Shown here: positions 33,394-41,536 of the stretch, one piece after another | Layout of the letters: the number at the start of each line of letters is the position of its first letter | Numbering within the stretch: position 1 is the first letter of the stretch | Source of the DNA: UBA5189 sp040389445 | Lineage (GTDB): Bacteria > Chloroflexota > Limnocylindria > Limnocylindrales > CSP1-4 | Direction: 5' to 3' | Length of the DNA stretch: 64,000 nucleotides | Assembly (NCBI GenBank): GCA_040389445.1 | Contig: JAZJZX010000013.1 | Location: 1-64,000 of the forward strand | Position numbers and translations under genes: made by a program | The notes under the pieces: model-generated | What the model saw: only the letters and a program-made list of their open reading frames with translations | Told to the model about the DNA's origin: nothing | The model's database searches: none

Positions 33394-33963
33394 TCAGCGC
33401 GCGGGCAGCCCCGGTGTCATCCTCCCGACCGCCACGAGCAACCCCTGGATGAGCGCCTCCGGTCGGGGCGGGCAACCCGGCACCAGGACGTCCACCGGCA
33501 GTACCCCACCAATTCCATCGGCCGACGCGTAGCCCCCGGCGAAGACACCACCGCTGATGGCACAGGCGCCGACCGCCACGACCAGACGCGGCTGGGGCAT
33601 CGCTTCGTAGGTCCGGAGCGCCGCATCCTGGAGATTGCGCGTCATCACCCCGGTAACCAGCAGCAGGTCCGCATGCCTTGGCGAAGGCACGAAGTCGATG
33701 CCCAGACGCTGGACGTCGTAGTACGGATTGAGGAGGGCCGCGATCTCCCAATCGCAGCCGTTGCATGATCCCGTGTCGAGGTGCCGGACGTGCAGGGAGC
33801 GCCCGAGCCGCCGCCGGATGGTCTCGCGCAATCGCTCGCCGGATTCGTCGCTCCTTGCGCCGGACCCATCGATGCCGGCGGAAGCATCGATGCCGGCGGA
33901 CGCGTCCATGCCGGCCGAAGAAGTCGGATCCGTCGACAGCATCGGAAGCGGACGCTGCGTCAC
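33394..33963 (-). CDS. hyfI: HyfI/NuoB-like small Fe-S subunit
   Basis: A 189-residue homologue of the small subunit of group-4 hydrogenases and complex I NuoB. All four ligands of the proximal [4Fe-4S] cluster are present: Cys67 and Cys70 (GSCNGCDWE), Cys134 (GACAISGG) and Cys164 (VPGCPPRPE). The first 40 residues include an in-frame 18-bp repeat encoding DASAGI, a probable flexible arm. The GTG start overlaps the HyfH stop (GTGA). It is the last gene of a seven-subunit operon. Confidence 0.88.
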   Translation of the reverse strand: MTQRPLPMLSTDPTSSAGMDASAGIDASAGIDGSGARSDESGERLRETIRRRLGRSLHVRHLDTGSCNGCDWEIAALLNPYYDVQRLGIDFVPSPRHADLLLVTGVMTRNLQDAALRTYEAMPQPRLVVAVGACAISGGVFAGGYASADGIGGVLPVDVLVPGCPPRPEALIQGLLVAVGRMTPGLPAR

Positions 33964-34307
33964 CGAGGCACCTCCCGAAGCGGCACCACGATCAGCAGAT
34001 CGGTGCGATCGAGGGCCGCCAGCTCCACCCGGCTCCCGAGCCGCAGGGCATCGCGGGGACAGGCCCGGACGCAGTCGCCGCAGAAGACGCAGCGGCCGAC
34101 GTCAAGCCGCCACGCACCGTCGGCCACGGTGATGGCCCGGGTCGGGCACGCGGCGACGCAGTCGGCCGAGGCGTCGCAGCGCGCGGTGTCCAGCTCGGGG
34201 AGTCCTCGCACGCTCAGCGGGAGCGGCGGCGGCTCGGCCGGATAGGGCCGCGTGAGCGGGCCGCGACGGAGCGGGCGAAGGAACCGGTCGAGGAGGTCGG
34301 CGATCAT
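33960..34307 (-). CDS. hyfH: HyfH/HycF-like ferredoxin subunit with one cluster ligand changed
   Basis: A 115-residue subunit expected to carry two [4Fe-4S] clusters linking an electron donor to the small subunit. The second motif is complete (CVFCGDCVRACP). In the first (CDASADCVAACP) the second Cys is Ser, leaving Cys-x5-Cys-x3-Cys. Either Ser ligates the iron or that site holds a [3Fe-4S] or no cluster. The short amphipathic N-terminus (LLDRFLRPLRR) fits docking at the membrane arm. It lies between hyfG-like and hyfI-like genes. Confidence 0.85.
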   Translation of the reverse strand: MIADLLDRFLRPLRRGPLTRPYPAEPPPLPLSVRGLPELDTARCDASADCVAACPTRAITVADGAWRLDVGRCVFCGDCVRACPRDALRLGSRVELAALDRTDLLIVVPLREVPR

Positions 34308-34310
34308 GGG

Positions 34311-35888
34311 TCAGCGGTCCGTGCAGGCATAGCAGAGCTCGAAGCTCTTGTTGATCAGCGGGAAGTCCGGGACGAGGTCGCCGGGAACGGCCGCGGCCAC
34401 CACCGGCCAATTCGCGAACGAGGCCGATCGCAGATGAACCCGATCCACCGTCCCGCCGGGGCCGGCGCGGAGCCACAGGCGAGACGCGCCGCGAGGACCC
34501 TCGACGCCGGCAATCGTGGACAGACCGACCGCCGGCACCACACCGGGCTCCGCCCGGATCGGGCCTTCGGGCAGCGAACCCAGCGCGTCCAGGGCCTCGA
34601 GCACGAGTCGAATCGAATCGTGCGCCTCGCGGGCCCGAACGTCGAGCCGAGCCGCGACATCCCCGGCCGTCGCAACGACGGGCTGCAGCTCGATCTCCGG
34701 GTACCGCGCGTAGGGCTCGTCGCGTCGGAGGTCGAAATCCAGGCCCGAGGCCTTGGCGGCCACGCCGGTGGCGCCGAGCTTCTCCGCGGTGGCGCGGCTG
34801 ACGATCCCGGTGCCGTGGGTCCGGTTGTGGACGCCGGCCGAACGGATCACGGCTCTCACCGCGGCGGCAAGCTCGCGTTCCACGAGCGGCAGCTCGTCCC
34901 GAAGCCGGGCGATGCCCTGCTCCTGGAGAGCGGCCCGGAGTCCGCCGATCCCCACCGTGGCCGTCAGGTACCGGTGCCCCGTCAGCTCTTCGTTGAGCCG
35001 GAGGAGTCGCTCCTTGAGGGCGCCCAGTCGCGACGAGCCTGAGTGGAATCCGATGCCGGCGCAGATGTTGCCGAGATCGCCGACATGGTTGTACAGCCGC
35101 TCCAGCTCGGCGAGGACGACCCGTGCCCAGGCGGCCCGCTCCGGGATCCGCGTCCTCGTCAGGGCCTCCGTCGCCTGGGCGAAGGCCAGCGCATGCGTGA
35201 CCGTGCACACGCCGCAGGACCGCTCGACAACGGGCAGTGCCGCTTCGAACGAGCGACCCTCGACCAGCTTTTCCAGGCCGCGGTGGGTGAAAAAGAGGTA
35301 GGCGTCGAGATGGAGGATCCGCTCCCCCACCGAGGAAAACCGGAAGTGGCCCGGCTCGATGATCCCGGCGTGGATGGGCCCGACCGGGAGCTGGTAGACG
35401 CCGTCGCCGTGGACCTCGAAGGGGACGAACTCACGAGCGCTGATCGGCGGGCGCTCGTCCGCCGGGACGTCCTTGCGCAACGGGTGGTAGCCGCCGGGCC
35501 AGTGTTCGTGGAGCACCAGGCGACGGCTGTCCGGGTGGCCGACCGGCGTGACCCCGACGAGTCCCCGAGCCTCGCGCTCGTCCCAGTGGGCTGCCGGGAC
35601 GCTCCGTGCGAGCGACGGGTAGAAGGGCCGATCGAGGGGAAGGTCCACGCGCAGGCGGATGGGGCCGGACGGGGCAGAGAGCGCGACTTCGACCGCCAGC
35701 CCAGGTCCGCCGACCGATCGCTCGTCCAGCCCGACGAGCATCGTGTAGCGGGCGCCATCCGCGAGTGCGTCGCGGACCCGACCCGCCAGGGCATCGGGCG
35801 TCACGCGCTCGACGGCGTCATCGGGAAGGGGCTCCCACGCACCGTCGTGGAGGGCGGCGGGCCGGACACGAGGAGACGGGTCAGCCAC
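34311..35888 (-). CDS. hyfG: HyfG/HycE-like large subunit (NuoC-NuoD fusion type)
   Basis: A 525-residue protein with a NuoC-like N-terminal domain (about 1-155) fused to a NiFe-hydrogenase/NuoD-like domain. Both metal-binding pairs remain: RSCGVC (Cys225, Cys228) and ELCYACTDR (Cys519, Cys522). The second motif has EL where DP is usual. The protein stops at TDR, where HycE-type precursors are normally cleaved, so no C-terminal propeptide is encoded. GTG 35888 was chosen because GGAGG lies five bases upstream. A functional NiFe centre is plausible but unproven; no maturation genes are in the window. Confidence 0.88.
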   Translation of the reverse strand: MADPSPRVRPAALHDGAWEPLPDDAVERVTPDALAGRVRDALADGARYTMLVGLDERSVGGPGLAVEVALSAPSGPIRLRVDLPLDRPFYPSLARSVPAAHWDEREARGLVGVTPVGHPDSRRLVLHEHWPGGYHPLRKDVPADERPPISAREFVPFEVHGDGVYQLPVGPIHAGIIEPGHFRFSSVGERILHLDAYLFFTHRGLEKLVEGRSFEAALPVVERSCGVCTVTHALAFAQATEALTRTRIPERAAWARVVLAELERLYNHVGDLGNICAGIGFHSGSSRLGALKERLLRLNEELTGHRYLTATVGIGGLRAALQEQGIARLRDELPLVERELAAAVRAVIRSAGVHNRTHGTGIVSRATAEKLGATGVAAKASGLDFDLRRDEPYARYPEIELQPVVATAGDVAARLDVRAREAHDSIRLVLEALDALGSLPEGPIRAEPGVVPAVGLSTIAGVEGPRGASRLWLRAGPGGTVDRVHLRSASFANWPVVAAAVPGDLVPDFPLINKSFELCYACTDR

Positions 35889-37371
35889 CGGCGCCTCCAA
35901 GGACACGGGCAACGCGATCGAACGTGTCGGTCAGGCCCGCCGGGGCCCAGATGCCCAGCAACACCGTCAGGGCAAGCGGGACGCCGATCGCCAGCAGATG
36001 GCGCACACGGAGCCCCGCCACCGTCGGTGGGCGGCTCGGGCTCCCGAAGACGACCCGGGCCACGTGAAAGAGCATCCCTGCGGCCGCGGCGGCCAGCAGC
36101 ACCGCGGCCACGCCGGCAGCCACGCCCCAGCCACGCTGGAACCCGCCGAACACGATCGCGATCTCGGACACGAACAGCGCGGAGGGCGGCAGGCCAGACA
36201 GGAGGACCGATCCGACCAGGAAGGCTCGACCGTCGGCCGGATCGGCGCTGAGGCCGCCGCCCAGCCGCGCGATGCGACGGCTGCGTCCCGAGGCGACCAG
36301 GCCGCCGGCAGACAGGAAGAGGCTCGCCTTCGTCAGGCCGTGGGCGAGCAGGTGGAGCGCCAGGCCCGCAAGTGCCAGCGGACCACCGAAGCCGAGGGCG
36401 AGCGCGCAGATCCCGAGGTGCTCGATGCTCGAGTAGGCCAGGAGGCGCTTCAGGTCCCCCTGGGCGACGATGAACGGGACGGCGACCGCGAGGCTCAGGA
36501 GCCCGACGGCGACGAGCAGCCCGGACGGGAGATCGGGTCCGAGTGTGCCGGCCGCAACCTGCTGGAACCGGGCAAGGGCGTACAGCGAGACCGCCAGGGT
36601 CGCCCCGGAGAGCGTCGCGGAAACCGGACTGGGAGCCTGGCTGTGGGCATCCGGGAGCCAGGTATGGAACGGCGCGAGACCGGCCTTGGTCCCGTAGCCG
36701 ACCAGGGCGAACACGAAGGCAAGTCGGACCAGTGCCGGATCGAGGCCCGGCGCGATCGACAGCAGACGCGTCCAGGCCAGGGCATCGCTGGTTTCACCCA
36801 GCAGGTCCACCGACGAGGCGTAGGCGAGCAGCGTCCCGAGCAGGGCAAAACCCACCCCGACGCTGCCGAGAATCAGGTATTTCCAGGCGGCCTCGATGGC
36901 TGCCGGAGTGCGAGTGATGCCGACCAGCAGGGCCGACACGACGGTGGTCCATTCGATGGCGACCCAGATCAGCCCGAGGTTGTCCAGGAGCGGCACCGCA
37001 AGGAGACCACCGACGAACCACGCCATCAACGCCCACAGGCGAGCGGGATCGCGCTCGCTCGGCGTTCCGTCCTCGAGCGCGTGCTCCAGGTGGGCCGGTG
37101 TCCCAAGGATCGCGATGAGGCCCACCGCCACGACGATGACCACGATGAGGCCGCCGAGGGCATCGACGAAGACCAACCCACCGAGGCCACTGACCCGGGT
37201 CCCGAGCAAGGCGGGAAACGCGAGCGCGAGCCCGAACCCGGACGCAACGACGATGGACCCCCCGGCGACGGCCCCGGCGCGATGAACCGGCGCGAACCAG
37301 GCGATGATCCCGCCGATCACCGGGAGGGCGAACAGGACGAGCACCGCGAACGTGACGAACTGGTCAGTCAT
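35881..37371 (-). CDS. hyfF: HyfF-like antiporter-type membrane subunit
   Basis: A 496-residue polytopic subunit of the NuoL/M/N, Mrp-antiporter family with about fourteen membrane segments. Key signs are the Lys in GYGTKAGLAPFHTWLPDAHS, the Lys in QGDLKRLLAYSSIEHLG and the HGLTKASLFLSAG segment, all on the proton path. ATG 37371 overlaps the HyfE stop (ATGA). It should couple electron transfer in the peripheral arm to proton or sodium movement. Confidence 0.9.
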   Translation of the reverse strand: MTDQFVTFAVLVLFALPVIGGIIAWFAPVHRAGAVAGGSIVVASGFGLALAFPALLGTRVSGLGGLVFVDALGGLIVVIVVAVGLIAILGTPAHLEHALEDGTPSERDPARLWALMAWFVGGLLAVPLLDNLGLIWVAIEWTTVVSALLVGITRTPAAIEAAWKYLILGSVGVGFALLGTLLAYASSVDLLGETSDALAWTRLLSIAPGLDPALVRLAFVFALVGYGTKAGLAPFHTWLPDAHSQAPSPVSATLSGATLAVSLYALARFQQVAAGTLGPDLPSGLLVAVGLLSLAVAVPFIVAQGDLKRLLAYSSIEHLGICALALGFGGPLALAGLALHLLAHGLTKASLFLSAGGLVASGRSRRIARLGGGLSADPADGRAFLVGSVLLSGLPPSALFVSEIAIVFGGFQRGWGVAAGVAAVLLAAAAAGMLFHVARVVFGSPSRPPTVAGLRVRHLLAIGVPLALTVLLGIWAPAGLTDTFDRVARVLGGAGG

Positions 37372-38018
37372 CCGCGAAGGCTCCGGAGCGAATCCGTCGA
37401 GGCGGTGCCCAGGACGGCCACCATCTGGCGCGTGTAGACCCATCCGACCGCGACGGCCACCAGGAGATCGAAGGCAATGCCGAGCTCAACGACCAGCGGC
37501 ATGCCGTAGGTCAGGGCGAACGCCGTGAGGGCGATCCCGTTCTCGAACACGAGGATGCCCACGAGGAGCGACATGACCTTCCGGCGCGTCATCACGAGAA
37601 GCAGCCCGGTCAGGACCTGGGCGATCGCCGCCGGGAGGACACGGGCGACGCCGGGGGCGCCAGAAACGCCGATATCCGATGTCGCCGACGCGGCGACGAA
37701 GACAATCGCGATGGCGGCGACCAGCGACAGGCGCGTCCCGATGTAGGGGTGCCGCTCCACGGCAACCGTGGTCGAGCCGAGCATCGATCGCAGGAAGACC
37801 GGGGCGACCAGGCCCTTGAACACGATCGCCAGCACCCCGCCGAGAACGATGGGCCACTGCCCGAGGGAAATGCCCACGGCGATCGCCGCGATCCCGGCCA
37901 GAATCGACTGGGCCGCCACCAGCAGGATCGAGCGGCCGATCGAACGGGTCAGGACGAGGGCGACGCCCAGCACGATGATCAGGCCGGCCACGGTGCCGAC
38001 AATCCCGGCGGCGGTCAC
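37368..38018 (-). CDS. hyfE: HyfE-like membrane subunit
   Basis: A 216-residue hydrophobic protein with six or seven membrane segments and the HyfE/NuoK-like signature VGILVFENGIALTAFALTYG, whose Glu matches the proton-path residue of NuoK. GTG 38018 overlaps the HyfC stop as GTGA. It belongs between HyfC and HyfF in the membrane arm. Confidence 0.85.
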   Translation of the reverse strand: MTAAGIVGTVAGLIIVLGVALVLTRSIGRSILLVAAQSILAGIAAIAVGISLGQWPIVLGGVLAIVFKGLVAPVFLRSMLGSTTVAVERHPYIGTRLSLVAAIAIVFVAASATSDIGVSGAPGVARVLPAAIAQVLTGLLLVMTRRKVMSLLVGILVFENGIALTAFALTYGMPLVVELGIAFDLLVAVAVGWVYTRQMVAVLGTASTDSLRSLRG

Positions 38019-38986
38019 GTCGGAAACCACAGGTACGCTGCCGTGGCGGTCACGGCCAGAACGGCGGCCAGCCCGAGCAGGGACGGCAGGGCGAGGATCC
38101 GGAACTTCGCCAGTCCCGCGTCCAATAGTCCGAGCCCGAGGGCGGCCACGACCAGCTTGAGGACCGCGGCGGCCACGGCGACGACCAGCGCAACCGGAGC
38201 ATTGTCCGCGGGCGCGCCTGCGGTGGTGGCCCCGGCGTCTCCCACCGCGCCGAAGGGCAGGAACACGGCCATGAAGATGCCGGCGACCACCACGAATTTG
38301 AGGTGCCCGGCGTACATCAGCATCGCGAGACGGCGCCCGGAGGCCTCCAGGATCATCCCCTCGTGGATCATCGTCAGCTCGAGGTGGGTGTCCGGATTGT
38401 CGACCGGCTCGTGCCCGGTCTCGGCGATCGCCACGATCACGTAGGCCGCGGCTGCCAGCAGCATCGGCGCCCCGAGCAGCGCCGGGCCGAGTTCCAGCCC
38501 GCGAGCGGCCAGCACGGACAGGTCGGTCGATCCGCCGCTGATCGCGGCAACCGCCAGGGCGAGGACGAGGCCCGGCTCGACGAGCGCGGCGATCGCCACC
38601 TCCCGGCTGCTGCCCATGCCCCCGAACGCGCTGCCGGCATCGAGGGCGAGAAGGGCGAGCGAAAGACGCGCAAGCGCGAGGAGGCCGACGATCACCAGGA
38701 CATCCGCCATGCCCGGGGCGAAGGACGAGGTTGACAGGATCGGCACGAGCATGGCCGCCGCGGCCATGACACCCAGGACGAGCACCGGGACGAGGCTCGT
38801 CAGCGGGCTCGACGCATCGCTCTCCACCGCATTCTTGGACCACCACTTCCGGAGATCGCGATACGGCTGCCAGATGGACGGACCGCGGCGGTACTGGAGG
38901 CGTGCCTTGAGCTTCCGGGAAATCCCGGCGAACAGCGGGGCACCGGCAAACACCAGGGCACCCTGGACGATGAGGAGAACGGTCAT
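38015..38986 (-). CDS. hyfC: HyfC/HycD-like (NuoH-type) membrane subunit
   Basis: A 323-residue NuoH-family subunit with about eight membrane segments that anchors the hydrogenase-like arm. The family motif RRGPSIWQPYRDLRKWWSK is near residue 33, and the acidic loop ETGHEPVDNPDTHLELTMIH is near 187. ATG 38986 overlaps the HyfB stop (ATGA). It is one of the two subunits strictly conserved across group-4 hydrogenases and complex I. Confidence 0.9.
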   Translation of the reverse strand: MTVLLIVQGALVFAGAPLFAGISRKLKARLQYRRGPSIWQPYRDLRKWWSKNAVESDASSPLTSLVPVLVLGVMAAAAMLVPILSTSSFAPGMADVLVIVGLLALARLSLALLALDAGSAFGGMGSSREVAIAALVEPGLVLALAVAAISGGSTDLSVLAARGLELGPALLGAPMLLAAAAYVIVAIAETGHEPVDNPDTHLELTMIHEGMILEASGRRLAMLMYAGHLKFVVVAGIFMAVFLPFGAVGDAGATTAGAPADNAPVALVVAVAAAVLKLVVAALGLGLLDAGLAKFRILALPSLLGLAAVLAVTATAAYLWFPT

Positions 38987-41004
38987 CAGCGCGCCACGAT
39001 CAGGATGATCACGAGTGCCACGACCGTATACGCGAGGTAGAGCTGCAGCGTTCCCTGCTGCAGGCGTCGGGCGATCTGGGCGAACGCGATCGTCGCCCGG
39101 TGGACCGGCACGTAGATCCGCGACTCCACGAGGTGATCCACATGGCTTCGGTAGGTCAGGCGATGCGGGAAGGGCGCTCCAGGCTCGAATTCGAGGTTGC
39201 GAGACCGAATCGGACGCAGGATCGGCTCGAAGAACAGGCGCGCCGGCTTGTCGAAGCTCGTGGCGGTGTACTCGTGCGCCGCGGTCGGGGCGATACCGCA
39301 CGCCCAGGTGGGGACCCGGCGAGCCGGCAACGCCCGCCGGCGGGCGATCGCCCAGGTCGCCACGATCACCAGGAAGAGAACGACGCCGAGGGATAGCGGC
39401 TCGTATCCGCCGAGCCCGGCCGGGAGCCGCTCCACGATGGCGGCGTCGGTCGGACGAACGGACGCGGTGGCCGCCGTGGCCGTGGCCGTCGCGGCTGCAG
39501 CGGCAAGGTCCCGGACCGGCACCGCGAACAACCCCATCGCGATCGTGGCGACGGCGAGAAACGCGGCCGCGCCCCGCTCCAGGCGGCCAACTTCCAGGGC
39601 CGCGCCCGCGCCCGTCGAGCGTGGCAGCGCGAGGAGACTGGAGCCGACGGCCTTGACCACGGCGGCGAGCGCAAGACCGGCGCTGAGGCCGATCGCACCG
39701 ACCGCGAGCATCGCAGCAAGGCGTGCGGCCGGATCGAGGGCGCTCGCGGCACCGGCCGACAGGAGCCCCTGGAACGTCAGCCACTCGCCGGCAAACCCGC
39801 TGAACGGCGGCACGCCGGCCAGGGAAACCGCGCCAACCCCGAACAGGACCGAGGTCCAGGGCATCGTCCGGACGAGGCCACCCAGCCGGTCCAGATCCCG
39901 CGTCCCGGTGGCACCATCGATGGATCCGGCCACCAGGAACAGCAGCCCCTTGAAGGCAGCGTGGTTGAGCGTGTGCACCAGCGCCGCCCCGGTTCCCAGC
40001 GCAGCCAGGACCGGCAGACCGGCCGAGCCGCCGATCAGTGCCACGCCGAGGCCCAGAAAGATGATCCCGACGTTCTCGATGGTGCTGAACGCCAGCAGCC
40101 GCTTGAGATCTCGCTCGACGAGCGCATAGAGCGCTCCAAGGATCGCCGAGAGGCCGCCCAGCGCCAGGAGCAGGAGTGCCCACCAGATCGGGCCGGGCCC
40201 GAGGACGCCGATGATCACGCGGAGCACGCCGAACACGCCTGCCGTGACCATGACGCCGGACATGAGTGCCGACACGTGGGAAGGTGCCTGTGGATGGGCC
40301 CGGGGGAGCCAGACGTGGACCGGCACGAGGCCGGCCTTGGTCGCGAACCCGAGGAGCAGCAGCAGGAATGCGGCATCCCGGGCCGCCGGTTCCAGCGTCT
40401 GTGCGGCCGCGCGCATCGAAGCAAAGTCAAGGCGGCCGTCGGAGCCGGCGAGCATCGCAAAGGCCACCACGATCGCGGCGCTCGCGAGGTGGGTCAGGGC
40501 CAGGTAGATGTACCCGGCCCGAACCGTGGATGGGCCGGGGTTCGGCCCGAAGACCAGCGCCGCCGAGGAGAGCGCCATCGCCTCCCAGGCAAGGAGGAAC
40601 GTGAACGCCGTGTCGGACCCGAAGAGCGCCGCCATGCTGACGAGGAACGCGGCATAGGCGAACCCGTCGCCGCGGGAGCGGATGGCACCGTGATGGCCCA
40701 GGGCGAACAGCGACGAGGAGACCGCGACGAGCCCGAGGGCAATGAGAAACAGGCCGGACAGCGCGTCGTAGCGGAGGTCGACGGACAGGACCCCGAGCAG
40801 GCTGCCGACATGCAGTTCGGCCTCGCGGCCGCCGGCGAGTGACAGGCCCTCGATCGCCAGAACGGCACCCGCGACGGCCTGCACGAGGAGGGCGAGCTGC
40901 GTCGCGCGACGGCTGACCAGGGCGAGACCAGCCGACGCCAGGAGCGCACTCAGTACGGCGCCGATCGCCACCCCGTCATTCCAGGCGCCACCCATCAGAG
41001 CCAC
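38986..41004 (-). CDS. hyfB: HyfB-like antiporter-type membrane subunit
   Basis: A 672-residue NuoL/HyfB-type protein with about sixteen membrane segments. The antiporter core has GFATKAGLVPVHVWLPRAHP, VERDLKRLLAFSTIENVG and LNHAAFKGLLFLVAGS, with the conserved lysines and His. The C-terminal region after residue 560 is the extension typical of HyfB. The GTG at 41004 is used; ATG 40995 is nearly equivalent. It leads the seven-subunit cluster. Confidence 0.88.
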   Translation of the reverse strand: MALMGGAWNDGVAIGAVLSALLASAGLALVSRRATQLALLVQAVAGAVLAIEGLSLAGGREAELHVGSLLGVLSVDLRYDALSGLFLIALGLVAVSSSLFALGHHGAIRSRGDGFAYAAFLVSMAALFGSDTAFTFLLAWEAMALSSAALVFGPNPGPSTVRAGYIYLALTHLASAAIVVAFAMLAGSDGRLDFASMRAAAQTLEPAARDAAFLLLLLGFATKAGLVPVHVWLPRAHPQAPSHVSALMSGVMVTAGVFGVLRVIIGVLGPGPIWWALLLLALGGLSAILGALYALVERDLKRLLAFSTIENVGIIFLGLGVALIGGSAGLPVLAALGTGAALVHTLNHAAFKGLLFLVAGSIDGATGTRDLDRLGGLVRTMPWTSVLFGVGAVSLAGVPPFSGFAGEWLTFQGLLSAGAASALDPAARLAAMLAVGAIGLSAGLALAAVVKAVGSSLLALPRSTGAGAALEVGRLERGAAAFLAVATIAMGLFAVPVRDLAAAAATATATAATASVRPTDAAIVERLPAGLGGYEPLSLGVVLFLVIVATWAIARRRALPARRVPTWACGIAPTAAHEYTATSFDKPARLFFEPILRPIRSRNLEFEPGAPFPHRLTYRSHVDHLVESRIYVPVHRATIAFAQIARRLQQGTLQLYLAYTVVALVIILIVAR

Positions 41005-41045
41005 AGGAGCGGCGGACTGTCAGGCTCCTGCATGCTGGACCGCCA

Positions 41046-41366
41046 CTATTCGCCGATGACGCTCCACAGGAAGCCCATCATCACGAAGAAACCCGTGAAC
41101 ATGGCGATGAGCCCGATGCCGCCGTACGGCGAACTGGCGCCCTCATGGGGCACGAGCTGCAGCCCTACCCCGAACACGACCGCCCACACGACGAACAGCG
41201 TCCCGAACAGGAACTTGCCGTTCGGGCCGGTGATTCGACGCGTCCAACCCGCTCCGCCGTCGGCCGACAGCGCGGCGCGGACGAAGATGTAGATCATCAG
41301 CGCCACGACGGAAACGGAGGCACCGAGTTCGATCGGGTGGGTGAACGCGAGGGTGAAGAGCTCCAC
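41046..41366 (-). CDS. Small three-segment membrane protein heading the hyf-like cluster
   Basis: A 106-residue protein with three predicted membrane segments (about 12-33, 52-73, 85-105) and a charged loop between the first two. No family is recognised. GTG 41366 has GAGGG upstream. It is 41 bases before hyfB on the same strand and probably co-transcribed, so it may be an accessory or assembly subunit of the membrane arm. Confidence 0.65.
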   Translation of the reverse strand: MELFTLAFTHPIELGASVSVVALMIYIFVRAALSADGGAGWTRRITGPNGKFLFGTLFVVWAVVFGVGLQLVPHEGASSPYGGIGLIAMFTGFFVMMGFLWSVIGE

Positions 41367-41536
41367 GTGGCCCTCGAGCGGGTGACGGACGACGGCAAAA
41401 TGCTAGCACGCGAGGGCAGGGCTACGATGGGTTGCGCGATGTGCCTTCCCCTCCCTGCGATCGACTGCTTCGTGGCGCCCGGCACGACCAGGGGATCTGG
41501 CGCGGCCCTGCCAGCCGGCCCACGGGCGGCACGTTC

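Noticed and set aside
38986..41004. Complex I (nuo) operon
   Set aside because: The gene order and the Cys-pair motifs in the large subunit match Hyf/Hyc-type group-4 modules; nuoE/F/G and nuoA/J are absent.
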